From: Acidimicrobiales bacterium
GTDB taxonomy: Bacteria; Actinomycetota; Acidimicrobiia; Acidimicrobiales; UBA8190
Reading direction: 5' to 3'
Assembly (NCBI GenBank): GCA_035531755.1
Contig: DATKSK010000042.1
Location: forward strand, 48,432-112,431
DNA: 64,000 bases
Shown here in pieces: positions 49,165 through 57,315 of this stretch; position 1 is the first letter of the stretch; each line of letters begins with the position of its first letter. The position numbers were made by a program, and so were the translations under genes. The notes beneath the pieces are model-generated. The model had not been told where the DNA came from and searched no databases. It was given only the letters and a program-made list of their open reading frames with translations.

Positions 49165-50733
49165 GTGACCGGCGCGGGAGGCAGCGGGGTTCGGCTGGCT
49201 GAACTGGTGTCGGCGCTTTCGCTGGCGACGGACCTGGGACTGGGCCAACCGCAGGAGCACATCATCCGCCAGACGCTCATCGCCATGCGGATGGCGGAGC
49301 TCGAGGGTCTGTCCGACGACGAGCTGGCGGCCATCTTCTACGTGTCGCTCCTCGCCTGGGTCGGGTGCATCGCCGACGCACACGAGATGGGCAAGTGGTT
49401 CGGCGACGACATGGCGATACGTGCCGACAGCTACCTGATCGACATGACGGGCCTGCCCATGATGCGCTTCATGATCGGTCACGTTGCCGCCGGCAGCTCG
49501 CCGATTCGACGTCTCACGATGATCGGTCGCTTCCTCGCCGGCGGGTCGAACGAGGTGCGCCAGTCGATGGCGTCGCACTGCGAGACCTCCGGCGAGCTGT
49601 CGCTGCGTCTCGGGCTCGGCCCCGAGGTCCGCGACCCACTCCAGCAGGCGTTCGAGCGCTGGGACGGCAAGGGGTCCCCGGCCCAGCTGGCGGGCCCGGA
49701 GATCGCCCGCATCATGCGGATCATCCACGTCGCCAACGACGTGGAGATGCTGTACCGGATCGGAGGGGTCGACGCCGCGGTGGAGATGCTCCGCTCGAGG
49801 CGAGGCACGGAGTTCGACCCCGACCTCGTCGACGACTTCTGCGCCCACGCCGGCGACTTGCTGGCCTCAGTCGAGGAGCTCGACGGTTGGAGCACGCTCA
49901 TCGGCGGGCGCGACGAGTTGGGGCAAGTGCTCACCGGCCAGGAACTCGACGAGGCGCTCGAGGCCTTTGCCGATTATGCGGATGTGAAGTCGCCGTTCAT
50001 GCTCGGGCACTCCCGTGGAGTTGCGGGGCTTGCCGCCGCTGCGGCCGCCACCGTCGGCCTGCCGAGTGACGACGTCACCCTCGTCCGGCGAGCGGCCCTC
50101 GTGCACGATGTCGGGACCATCGGCGTCTCTGCCGGCATCTTGGATCGGCCCGGGCGGCTCAGCGAGGCCGAACTCGAACGGGTCCGCACCCACCCGTATC
50201 TCACGGCGCGCACCTTCTCGAAACCCGCCACACTGGCCGCCATCGGGCAGCTCGCCGCCATGCATCACGAGCGGATGGACGGGTCCGGCTACCCGTCAGG
50301 TCTTGCCGGCGACAGCCTGCCCGTGACTGCCCGCGTGATAGCGGCGGCCGACGTCTATCATGCACTGCTCGAACCCCGCCCTCACCGCACTGCGTGGACA
50401 CCGGGGGAAGCGCAGGAGATGCTCGCTGCCGAGGTCACCGCCGGGCGCCTCGACGGCGACGCAGTCCGGGCCGTCTTGGAGGCAGCCGGGCACCGAGTGC
50501 GGCATCAGGCGGGCCACGCCGGCGGGCTCAGTTCCCGTGAGGTCGAGGTGCTGGTGCTGCTCGCCCGGGGGATGACCAAGAAGCAGATCGCGGCGACGCT
50601 GACCATCTCGACCAAGACGGTCAGCGCCCACGTAGAGCACATCTACGCCAAGCTCGGCGTGAGCTCCCGGGGCGGGGCCGCCCTGTTCGCCATGCGCCAT
50701 GGGCTGATCGCCGTGGGCGAGGTCACCGACTGA
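49165..50733 (+). CDS. HD-GYP domain protein with C-terminal LuxR helix-turn-helix
   Basis: A 522-residue protein. Residues 15-200 resemble a degenerate HD-like domain. Residues 270-425 form an HD-GYP module: AALVHDVGTIGVS gives the HD pair (the usual K after HDxG is T), and MHHERMDGSGYPSGL is the GYP block. Residues 455-520 hold a LuxR-type helix-turn-helix: GLSSREVEVLVLLARGMTKKQI and STKTVSAHVEHIYAKLGVSSR. HD-GYP proteins usually degrade cyclic-di-GMP; joined to a DNA-binding domain it could link that messenger to transcription. GTG 49165 is the start. It heads a row of four genes on the same strand. Confidence 0.85.
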   Translation: MTGAGGSGVRLAELVSALSLATDLGLGQPQEHIIRQTLIAMRMAELEGLSDDELAAIFYVSLLAWVGCIADAHEMGKWFGDDMAIRADSYLIDMTGLPMMRFMIGHVAAGSSPIRRLTMIGRFLAGGSNEVRQSMASHCETSGELSLRLGLGPEVRDPLQQAFERWDGKGSPAQLAGPEIARIMRIIHVANDVEMLYRIGGVDAAVEMLRSRRGTEFDPDLVDDFCAHAGDLLASVEELDGWSTLIGGRDELGQVLTGQELDEALEAFADYADVKSPFMLGHSRGVAGLAAAAAATVGLPSDDVTLVRRAALVHDVGTIGVSAGILDRPGRLSEAELERVRTHPYLTARTFSKPATLAAIGQLAAMHHERMDGSGYPSGLAGDSLPVTARVIAAADVYHALLEPRPHRTAWTPGEAQEMLAAEVTAGRLDGDAVRAVLEAAGHRVRHQAGHAGGLSSREVEVLVLLARGMTKKQIAATLTISTKTVSAHVEHIYAKLGVSSRGGAALFAMRHGLIAVGEVTD

Positions 50734-50796
50734 GGCCCGCGAAATAGGGCGAAGACCCGATGCGACCCCGGGCGGCGACGTCGTAGAACGGGTCCC

Positions 50797-51219
50797 ATGA
50801 GTGAAACGACCCGACAGCCGCTACAGGGCGTCTCGTCGACGACGAAGTGGGCGGTCGGTGGGCTCTTTCTCGAAGCCCTGGCCCAGCGTGACTTCGACCA
50901 GATGGGCGGCTGCTTCAATCCAGAGGCGACGATGCGGGCGCTGCTCCCGTACGGGCCCGATGAGTTTCAGGGCCCGGCGAAAATCGTGGACGCCTTCCGG
51001 CTCTGGTTCGGAGGCGCGCAGGGTTTCGAAGTCCTCGACGGCACCGTGGGCGACGTCGGCGATCGTCTCCACGTCTCCTGGCGGCTGCGGCTGAACCCAC
51101 CGCCAACGGGCAACGAGGGCTGGCACGTCGTCGAGCAGCAGGCCTACCTGCGGGCAGCCGAGCGCATCGACGTCCTCGACCTGCTGTGCTCCGGGTTCAT
51201 GCTCGACGGCCAGCGCTGA
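50797..51219 (+). CDS. SnoaL/NTF2-like protein
   Basis: A 140-residue protein. LFLEALAQRDFDQMGGCFNPEATMRALLPYG and PAKIVDAFRLWFGGAQGFEVLDGTVGDVGDRLHVSWRLRL, then VVEQQAYLRAAERIDVLDLL, give the alpha+beta cone. Its function is unknown. It follows the HD-GYP/LuxR gene by 63 bases and may be part of one operon with the DsrE protein. Confidence 0.78.
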   Translation: MSETTRQPLQGVSSTTKWAVGGLFLEALAQRDFDQMGGCFNPEATMRALLPYGPDEFQGPAKIVDAFRLWFGGAQGFEVLDGTVGDVGDRLHVSWRLRLNPPPTGNEGWHVVEQQAYLRAAERIDVLDLLCSGFMLDGQR

Positions 51220-51261
51220 GGGAACTCCCGGACTCCACCACACAAGAGAGGGAAGACGACC

Positions 51262-51624
51262 ATGAGCAACAAAGCAGCCATAAGCCTCACCACCGGGCTC
51301 GCGGACGCCGAGCTCGTCACCGTCGCCTTGCTCGTGGCAGTCGGTGCAGCCGAAAGCGGACGGCCCACCCTCACGTTCCTCACCAAGGAGGCCGTCCGGC
51401 TGGCGCTGAGTGGCACCGCCGTGGGCACCGCGTGCGACGGCTGCCCCAGCATCCCCGACCTCATGGGCCGCTATGCGACGGCAGGGGGCCGCCTGCTCGT
51501 CTGCCCAGTCTGCTTCAGCGCCAAGCAGCTCGACAAGGGAGACTTGATCCCCAACGCCGAGCTCGGGGGCAGCGTGCAGCTGTGGGAGTGGATCGGCGAC
51601 GGCGCCACGACCTTCAGTTACTAG
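51262..51624 (+). CDS. DsrE-family protein (second copy)
   Basis: A 120-residue protein from ATG 51262 with GAGGGAAG ahead. SLTTGLADAELVTVALLVAVGAAE and LTFLTKEAVRLAL form the DsrE fold. CDGCPSIPDLM and LLVCPVCFSAKQLD supply two CxxC pairs. It differs clearly from the DsrE protein at 45190. It probably carries sulfur for the nearby ArsM-like or rhodanese proteins. Confidence 0.8.
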   Translation: MSNKAAISLTTGLADAELVTVALLVAVGAAESGRPTLTFLTKEAVRLALSGTAVGTACDGCPSIPDLMGRYATAGGRLLVCPVCFSAKQLDKGDLIPNAELGGSVQLWEWIGDGATTFSY

Positions 51625-51655
51625 CCAAGAGCCCCGGGTTGTCGGGTGAACGACG

Positions 51656-52399
51656 ATGGTCGATTTGGCGACGAGGTTGCGTGACCTGCCGGCTCTTCGT
51701 GGCGAGCCCCCATGGCCAGGCTTCGAGTACGTCAAGGGGTGGGGAGTGTTCGGGCTGCCTTTTGATTCCGGGCACGTGCTGGCACTGCGGGTATTCCCCG
51801 AGAACGACTTCTCGCCGTACCGGACTCTCTGGCACCGCGACCCTGAGGGTCGGTGGTCGATCTTCGTGGACGGCTCGCGACTCGACACCGCGTGCCCCCG
51901 GTACTACGGCCCCGCCTGCAGCCACGTCGGCCACGCCCGCATCGATATCGAATGGTCCGGGCCGACGTCGTTGCGGGTGATGATGGACGAACCCGACCTC
52001 GAGTGGAGCGTCGAGGCCACGGAAACCCGTACCCTGCGCGTCCTCAACGCGATGAGTCCGCTGCTGCCCATGTGGACATGGCGATCTAGTTCCCTCGTGC
52101 AGGCCCGCAGACTGTTGGCTCAAAGACTCCTCGGCATGGGCGACATCGGCTTCTCGGGATCGATGCCCAGCGGCCACGCCGGGATCCTGATGCCCGAGCG
52201 CATGTACTTCATCGACAATACGACCGCCATTTTCGACGGTGAGGACCTCGGTCATGCGGCTCAGGTCAACCCCAATCCAAAGATCGGAGAGGTTGCGCTC
52301 CCCGCCCGCGGGGTGCTGGCGGTCGGCCAGGGTGCGTGGAAGATACTCGACCACGAGGAGTACGCGCGGACGCGTGCCGAGACGCTGTCAGAGGGCTGA
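51656..52399 (+). CDS. Conserved hypothetical protein, beta-rich
   Basis: A 247-residue protein. GWGVFGLPFDSGHVLALRVFP, LWHRDPEGRWSIFVDG, CPRYYGPACSHVGHARIDIEW and TSLRVMMDEPDLEWSVEATET are strand-rich; GHAGILMPERMYFIDNTTAI and VALPARGVLAVGQGAW close it. I recall actinobacterial proteins with this GLPFxSGHVLALRxFP...WHRDPxGxW pattern but no known function. It lies between the DsrE and ArsM-like genes on the same strand. Confidence 0.65.
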   Translation: MVDLATRLRDLPALRGEPPWPGFEYVKGWGVFGLPFDSGHVLALRVFPENDFSPYRTLWHRDPEGRWSIFVDGSRLDTACPRYYGPACSHVGHARIDIEWSGPTSLRVMMDEPDLEWSVEATETRTLRVLNAMSPLLPMWTWRSSSLVQARRLLAQRLLGMGDIGFSGSMPSGHAGILMPERMYFIDNTTAIFDGEDLGHAAQVNPNPKIGEVALPARGVLAVGQGAWKILDHEEYARTRAETLSEG

Positions 52400-52470
52400 G
52401 CAGCCGGAATCTGGAAGGACTCATTGGGTTGGTGACACACGTCGCAATGGAACGCACAGGAGGGAGACCA

Positions 52471-53238
52471 ATGGCACAGGTGGACGTCGGTGAGCTCAGG
52501 GACAAGGTCAAAGTCATGTACAAGGCCGTCGCGGAGGAACCGCAGGGCACTTTCCACTTCGAAATGGGACGAGCCTTGGCGCAGCGCCTCGGCTACCCGA
52601 CCGGGGATCTGGACGGGGTGCCTCCGGAAGCGATCGAGTCGTTCGCCGGAGTGGGCTATCACCTGGAGTTGGCCGCCATCGCCGCGGGCGGGCGAGTGGT
52701 CGACCTCGGGAGTGGTTCGGGCATGGACGCCTTCATCGCAGCCAGGCAGGCAGGATCCGACGGCGAAGTGACCGGAATCGATATGACCGCTGAGCAGCTC
52801 ACCAAGGCGCGACGCCTCGCGGCCCGGGACGGCTACCCCGGCGTGCGCTTCGAGAGGGGCTACATCGAGGAGTCTCCGGTCCCTGGTGGGTGGGCCGATG
52901 TCGTGATCAGCAACGGGGTCATTAACCTGTGCGACGACAAAGCGGCCGTCTTCCGGGAAATCGCGCGGATCCTGAAGCCTGGAGGCCGGATGGCTATTTC
53001 CGACATCGTGACGGAGAGACAGCTCACCGAGGCGATCGTTTGCGACGTCGACTTGTGGGCGTCTTGCATCGGGGGTGCGATTCAGGAGGACGACTACCGA
53101 CGCGCGATCGAGGATGCCGGGCTGGGCGTCGTCAAGCTGCAGGAGAATCCCGAATACCACTTCATTTCGGACTCGGCGCACGGAGCCACAGAGACCTTCG
53201 GTGTGAAGAGCGTCTCGGTCCTGGCTTGCAAGTCCTAG
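52471..53238 (+). CDS. Arsenite-methyltransferase-like SAM methyltransferase
   Basis: A 255-residue protein from ATG 52471, with AGGAGGGAG before it. [20 protein letters not shown] is SAM motif [17 protein letters not shown] motif II, and [22 protein letters not shown] with [13 protein letters not shown] matches ArsM. Of the conserved cysteines, only those in NLCDD and WASCIGGAI are seen, and the C-terminal pair is absent. It may act on arsenic, selenium or sulfur. The tRNA-Val terminator follows. Confidence 0.8.
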   Translation: MAQVDVGELRDKVKVMYKAVAEEPQGTFHFEMGRALAQRLGYPTGDLDGVPPEAIESFAGVGYHLELAAIAAGGRVVDLGSGSGMDAFIAARQAGSDGEVTGIDMTAEQLTKARRLAARDGYPGVRFERGYIEESPVPGGWADVVISNGVINLCDDKAAVFREIARILKPGGRMAISDIVTERQLTEAIVCDVDLWASCIGGAIQEDDYRRAIEDAGLGVVKLQENPEYHFISDSAHGATETFGVKSVSVLACKS

Positions 53239-53321
53239 GGATCCCCGAGCACCTCGTGGGCCAATTCATTTGTCCCGGGGGTTTGAATAAGGAAACAAAC
53301 CTGCCTCAGCGATGAGACACG

Positions 53322-53343
53322 AAAAAGGGCCTCTGACCAGAGG
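53322..53343 (-). terminator. Rho-independent terminator of tRNA-Val
   Basis: On the minus strand, CCTCTGGTCAGAGG forms a 5-6 bp stem with a small loop, followed by CCC and five T. It is about 30 bases beyond the 3' end of the tRNA-Val gene and also lies after the stop of the ArsM-like gene on the other strand. Confidence 0.75.
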
Positions 53344-53371
53344 AAACGTTGTGTCTTCGACAACCAGCCAG

Positions 53372-53445
53372 TGGGCGCTGAGGGACTCGAACCCCCGACC
53401 TGCTGGTTGTAAGCCAGCTGCTCTAACCAGCTGAGCTAAGCGCCC
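53372..53445 (-). tRNA. tRNA-Val (anticodon TAC)
   Basis: The minus strand reads GGGCGCTTAGCTCAGCTGG and folds as a full cloverleaf: acceptor GGGCGCT/AGCGCCC, anticodon stem GCTGG/CCAGC around loop CTTACAA, and T arm GGTTCGAGTCC-like. The anticodon TAC reads valine GTA. The discriminator is A and CCA is not encoded. Its 3' end faces the accessory island. Confidence 0.93.
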
Positions 53446-53698
53446 GAGGCGAGCGAGTTTAGCTGGCGGTGCGCCCTACTCCCCTGCCCCGAGCCGTGAA
53501 CGCGTGGCTACGCTGATTGACAGGTGACTTGACTTCGCCGGTGAGAACAGGCCTTGGAGAGGCTGTCCGGGCCCCACGCAAGCAGGTCGGCATCGAGATC
53601 GTGCTCCCGCAAGCGTGGGAGCGGACACGACGCGCTCGACGAGGGCCACTCGGTACCATGCTGTGCGCAGAACGCTCAGCGACCAGGAGATACCGGAC

Positions 53699-54403
53699 AT
53701 GGTGGACACATCGGATCTGAACGGGCTCGATCCCTACGACCTCCTCGACGCCGAGGCGGCGCGCATCGACGCCTATCTGTCGTCACTGCCCACCGGCGAA
53801 TGGGCCCGGCCGTCGCGCTGTGCCGGATGGTCGGTGCGCGACGTGGCCGCGCACCTGGCCGCCACGGAGACCTACCACCATGCGTGTCTCGACGGGCGAG
53901 CCCGCGAGCTCTTCGAGGCCATGGCGGCGCGCGGCGTCAGCGGCCTCAGCGAGGCCAACGAGCTCGGGGTCCGCGACCGCGACGGGGTCCCGAACGACGA
54001 GGTCGTCGCCGAGTGGCGGACGGCCGACGCCGACACCCGGCATCGCATGCGCGGGCGCGACGGTGGGGACATGGACTCGAGCGTCGGCCCCTACCCGGTC
54101 CGCCTGCAGGCCTTTCACGTGGCGAGCGAGCTCGCCATCCACGCCGACGACATGCACGTCCCCATCACAGCCCAGGAGGCGGGCGCCCGGTGGGCGTGGC
54201 GGGCACGCTTCAGCCGGTTCGCCGTCAAGGAGTCGGGTGGCGACGTCGCGGTGGGCCCCCGGGACGGTTCCACGACGGTCCGTGTCAACGGCGTCGACCA
54301 CACCCTCGACGACGCCGTCTTCGTCGAGGCCGTCGCCGGTCGGCCCGTCCCGGACGGGGCGGTCGCGGACGAGGTGGCGGCTGCGCTGTCGCTGACGCCG
54401 TAG
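53699..54403 (+). CDS. Mycothiol-dependent maleylpyruvate isomerase-family protein
   Basis: A 234-residue protein from ATG 53699 with AGGAGA eight bases ahead. ARIDAYLSSLPTGEWARPSRC followed by AGWSVRDVAAHLAATETYHH is the MDMPI N-terminal domain with one metal histidine; FHVASELAIHADDMHVPI gives further histidines; the C-terminal 80 residues form the small beta domain. Such enzymes use mycothiol. Substrate unknown, but it supports an actinobacterial host. It starts core-like sequence to the right of the tRNA. Confidence 0.85.
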   Translation: MVDTSDLNGLDPYDLLDAEAARIDAYLSSLPTGEWARPSRCAGWSVRDVAAHLAATETYHHACLDGRARELFEAMAARGVSGLSEANELGVRDRDGVPNDEVVAEWRTADADTRHRMRGRDGGDMDSSVGPYPVRLQAFHVASELAIHADDMHVPITAQEAGARWAWRARFSRFAVKESGGDVAVGPRDGSTTVRVNGVDHTLDDAVFVEAVAGRPVPDGAVADEVAAALSLTP

Positions 54404-54528
54404 GGCGCGCTCACGCCCCCGCCGGCGCCCCGGGCTCTCCACCGGGCGCCGCCGGCGCCCGTGCGTCTTGCCCTCCGCCCCTGTCGGCACCAGACTGAGC
54501 CCGGCCGCAGGCGGAGGGAGATCACCTG

Positions 54529-54969
54529 ATGTTTTCCAAGATCGTCGTGGGAACCGATGGATCGGGCACTGCCGGGGCCGCCGTGGCGCTGGCCATCGAG
54601 CTGGCACGCCAGAGCGGCGCCACGCTGCACCTGGTGTCCGCCTTCAAAGACCCCTCCACCACGATCGCCGTGGCCCATGCCGGCGCGGTCGCCGTGGCCG
54701 ACAACGCCCTGAGCGCCGCGGCCGTGAAGAGCGCCACCGAGGAGCTGCTGGCCGAGGTGGCCAAGGGCGCGCACGGGATCCCCGTGGAGTCGCACGCCGT
54801 GCCGGGCGCCGCCGCCGACGTCATCGTGACCGTGGCGGAAGGCGTCGGGGCCGACCTGATCGTGGTGGGCTCCAAGGGCATGAAGGGCGCCCGGCGCATC
54901 ATCGGGTCGGTGCCCAACAGCATCGCCCACCGCGCCCCCTGCAACGTGCTCATCGCCAAGACCGCCTGA
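54529..54969 (+). CDS. Universal stress protein (UspA family)
   Basis: A 146-residue single Usp domain. FSKIVVGTDGSGTAGAAVALAIELA is the start, ADLIVVGSKGMKGARRIIGS then VPNSIAHRAPCNVLIAKTA is the end, with the G-x2-G-x9-G-[ST] ATP-binding motif present. It therefore belongs to the nucleotide-binding type. It is single and monocistronic. Signals are not visible. Confidence 0.93.
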   Translation: MFSKIVVGTDGSGTAGAAVALAIELARQSGATLHLVSAFKDPSTTIAVAHAGAVAVADNALSAAAVKSATEELLAEVAKGAHGIPVESHAVPGAAADVIVTVAEGVGADLIVVGSKGMKGARRIIGSVPNSIAHRAPCNVLIAKTA

Positions 54970-55118
54970 GCGGGCTCGACCGCCGGGCACCGCACAGGGC
55001 GGCGGGGGGCCCCGGGCCACTAACACCCGCCATCACTTCTGTGGCCCGAAGGCCCACCGGGTAGGGCGAGCCGGCCACGTTCGCGTCGTCGACGCTGAAG
55101 GTCCGGTGCGCCGCTGAC

Positions 55119-55352
55119 TCAGTCGTCGGGGCTGTTGCCGAGGTGCCACCCGCCGCAGAACGTGCACTCGTAGGCGGCGAGGTCGGTGCCGTGCTCGAGT
55201 CGATACCCGAACGCAGCCCGGTTGGCGTCCTGCTCCGACGCGAAGCGCACCTTGGGCTGGCCGTCGGCCCGCCAGTGCGCCAGGCGCGGCCGGCGCGGGG
55301 GCGTCGGGCGTGACCGTCCCCGCGACCCGCGTCGGCGCCCGCGCGACGTCAC
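55119..55352 (-). CDS. Small Arg-rich protein with CxxCxxxH motif
   Basis: A 77-residue protein from GTG 55352, overlapping the phosphatase stop by four bases. The first 25 residues are Arg-rich; WRADGQPKVRFASEQDANRAAFGYRL follows, and YECTFCGGWHLG supplies Cys-x2-Cys-x3-His. It may bind zinc and RNA. I do not know a named family. The overlap shows co-translation with the phosphatase. Confidence 0.65.
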   Translation of the reverse strand: MTSRGRRRGSRGRSRPTPPRRPRLAHWRADGQPKVRFASEQDANRAAFGYRLEHGTDLAAYECTFCGGWHLGNSPDD

Positions 55353-56188
55353 GGCGCCGGCGGTGCCGGGCCCTGTCCGGGTGGGTCGTCGGCCTCGCCC
55401 GGACGCGACGGGCCCGGGGCGGAGCCGGCCCCGGCGGCCCCGCCGGCCCCCGCGGTGGCCGCCCGGGTGAGCTCGTCGAGCAGCACCGGCGTGGCAGCCG
55501 CCACCACCGCCCGGCGGGCGCCGTGGTCCGTGGTCACGAGCTCGTCGCCGCGCAGGTCCCCGAGGACGGCGCCGGACTCCGAGCACACGAGCAGGGCCCC
55601 GAGGTAGTCCCACGGCGCCAGCGACGCCCTGGTCCCGACGACGAAGGCGTCGAGGGTGCCGTCGGCCACGGCACACAGCTCGAGGGCGGCCGCGCCGAAG
55701 GCCCGGAACTGCGCCCATCCCAGGTGGCGGCCCGGCATCCCGGCGATCCCCACCACGGCGCGCCGCAGCGCGTCGCACCCCGACGGCACCAGCCGGCTGG
55801 TGCCGCGCCAGGCCCCGCCGCCGCGCACGGCGTGGTAGCGGACGCCGTTCGCCAGGTTCGCCACCACCGACACCCGCGGGCCGTCGTCGTCGAGGATGCA
55901 GATGCTCGTGGCGTACCAGGGGATGCCCCGGGCCGCGTTGGTCGAGCCGTCGACCGGGTCGACCACGGCCACCAGCGCGGCGTCGGGCCGGTGCACCCCG
56001 CTCTCCTCGGAGACCACGCCGATCCCGGCGTCGTCGAGCACGTCGAGGACGGCCCGGTCGGCGGTCAGGTCGATGGCGTACTGCCCGGGGCGCTCGCCCG
56101 CCGGCCGCCAGTCCTCGACCGTGGCGAGAGCCGGAGGGACGGCGTCGGCCACCCGGTGGCACAGGGCCAGGAGCGCGTCATCGTCCAC
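55349..56188 (-). CDS. Inositol monophosphatase-family phosphatase
   Basis: A 279-residue protein. The metal sites are GVVSEESGVHR, VVDPVDGSTNAARG and SLAPWDYLGALLVCSESGA, standard for Mg2+-dependent sugar or inositol phosphatases. The last 35 residues are Pro/Gly/Ala-rich and disordered. It could act on inositol-1-phosphate (needed for mycothiol) or on nucleotide/sugar phosphates. It is divergent from the gene at 56257. Confidence 0.9.
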   Translation of the reverse strand: MDDDALLALCHRVADAVPPALATVEDWRPAGERPGQYAIDLTADRAVLDVLDDAGIGVVSEESGVHRPDAALVAVVDPVDGSTNAARGIPWYATSICILDDDGPRVSVVANLANGVRYHAVRGGGAWRGTSRLVPSGCDALRRAVVGIAGMPGRHLGWAQFRAFGAAALELCAVADGTLDAFVVGTRASLAPWDYLGALLVCSESGAVLGDLRGDELVTTDHGARRAVVAAATPVLLDELTRAATAGAGGAAGAGSAPGPSRPGEADDPPGQGPAPPAP

Positions 56189-56256
56189 GTCACGACCATA
56201 TCGGCACCCGGACCGCCGATCGGGCCCGGCGGCCGAGCCGGTAGGATCTGGCCCCT

Positions 56257-56817
56257 GTGGCCGTCATCGACGTGGCGGGGTATGTCGCCGACCTGAAGGA
56301 CCATTCGGTCGATCACGGGTTCCACGTGCACGACGAGCGCCACTTCGTCGAGACCTATTCGTTGCGCCAGACCTGGGAGGTGGACCTCCACCCCGAGGAG
56401 GGCTGTGGCGGTCCGCTCGACCTCCATCTGGCGCTCGAGGTCGACCCGAGGACCCTGCTGTCGTTCGAGGACGCCGTGGTGGACCTCCCCGAGGAGGTCG
56501 AGCCGCCCGACGAGTACCACTTCCCGCTCACCTTCACCTGGGGCCTCCCACCGCTGCCGAAGGGCCCGGACCTCCTTCGCCTCGCCATCGACCTGGCCGG
56601 GGTGGGCGGGATCGACCTCCCGCTCGAGGTGTCGGCCATCGACTCCTTCGCCTCGGCGACCGATGCCCCCGAGCGCCGGCTGTCGATCGTGGCCCGCTAC
56701 CCCGTCTCGCTCGCCCGGGTCCTCGGCGGCGAGGAGTTGCTGTGCGACGTCTTCGACCGCTGCCTGGCGGTCAGCCGGTTCCTCCTCGACGCCGCCCCGG
56801 GCTGGCTCGACGGATGA
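56257..56817 (+). CDS. Hypothetical protein, actinobacterial type
   Basis: A 186-residue acidic protein from GTG 56257. HDERHFVETYSLRQTWEVDLHPEEGCGGPLDLHLALEVDP and FPLTFTWGLPPLPKGPDLLRLAIDLAGVGG are notable; there is no signal or membrane segment. No family recognised. It overlaps the lipoprotein gene by four bases, so both are translated together. Confidence 0.7.
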   Translation: MAVIDVAGYVADLKDHSVDHGFHVHDERHFVETYSLRQTWEVDLHPEEGCGGPLDLHLALEVDPRTLLSFEDAVVDLPEEVEPPDEYHFPLTFTWGLPPLPKGPDLLRLAIDLAGVGGIDLPLEVSAIDSFASATDAPERRLSIVARYPVSLARVLGGEELLCDVFDRCLAVSRFLLDAAPGWLDG

Positions 56818-57263
56818 CCCGCCGCCGCCCCGCCACGGCGAGGGTGGCCCGGGCCTCGGCCGCCCTGTGCACGACGGCGGTGCTGGCGGGCGTGCTGTCA
56901 GCCTGCGCCGGCTACGACGCCGCCGCCCTGGCCCGCCAGGCCTGCCAGCACGTCGACCGCTCGCTCACCCTCTACCGGGCCTCGCTCACCACCGCCGACC
57001 CCAAGGCCGCCGCCGCCGAGCAGTCCGAAGCACTGGGCCAGCTGCGCGACGCGCTGCCCATGGCGGCCACGGCCGCCGGTGAGGCCGGGCAGTACCAGGG
57101 CCTCATGTCCACACTGGCCGAGAGCGCCCATCTGCCCGAGTCGCTGCTCGTCCACGCGCTGAGCCTGCAGTGCGCCGCCGCCGAGAACGGCGGTGCGCCG
57201 CTGCCGGGCCCGACGACGACGGCGCAGACACCGGCCACCCGGCCGCCCCCTACCGGACGCTGA
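56814..57263 (+). CDS. Small predicted lipoprotein
   Basis: A 149-residue protein. ASAALCTTAVLAGVLSACAG is a lipoprotein signal with lipobox LSAC. The mature part is helical, with ALARQACQHVDRSLTLYRAS and EQSEALGQLRDALP, then a Pro/Thr-rich tail. It would sit on the outer face of the membrane. Function unknown. Confidence 0.72.
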   Translation: MTRRRPATARVARASAALCTTAVLAGVLSACAGYDAAALARQACQHVDRSLTLYRASLTTADPKAAAAEQSEALGQLRDALPMAATAAGEAGQYQGLMSTLAESAHLPESLLVHALSLQCAAAENGGAPLPGPTTTAQTPATRPPPTGR

Positions 57264-57315
57264 CCTCGTCGCCGGTTGGGTGACCGCCGCGCAGGCGTGG
57301 CCACCCGGCGGAGCC

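Noticed and set aside
53459..53709. Short minus-strand frames upstream of the maleylpyruvate isomerase gene
   Set aside because: No conserved features; the region most likely holds the promoters of the tRNA and the isomerase gene.
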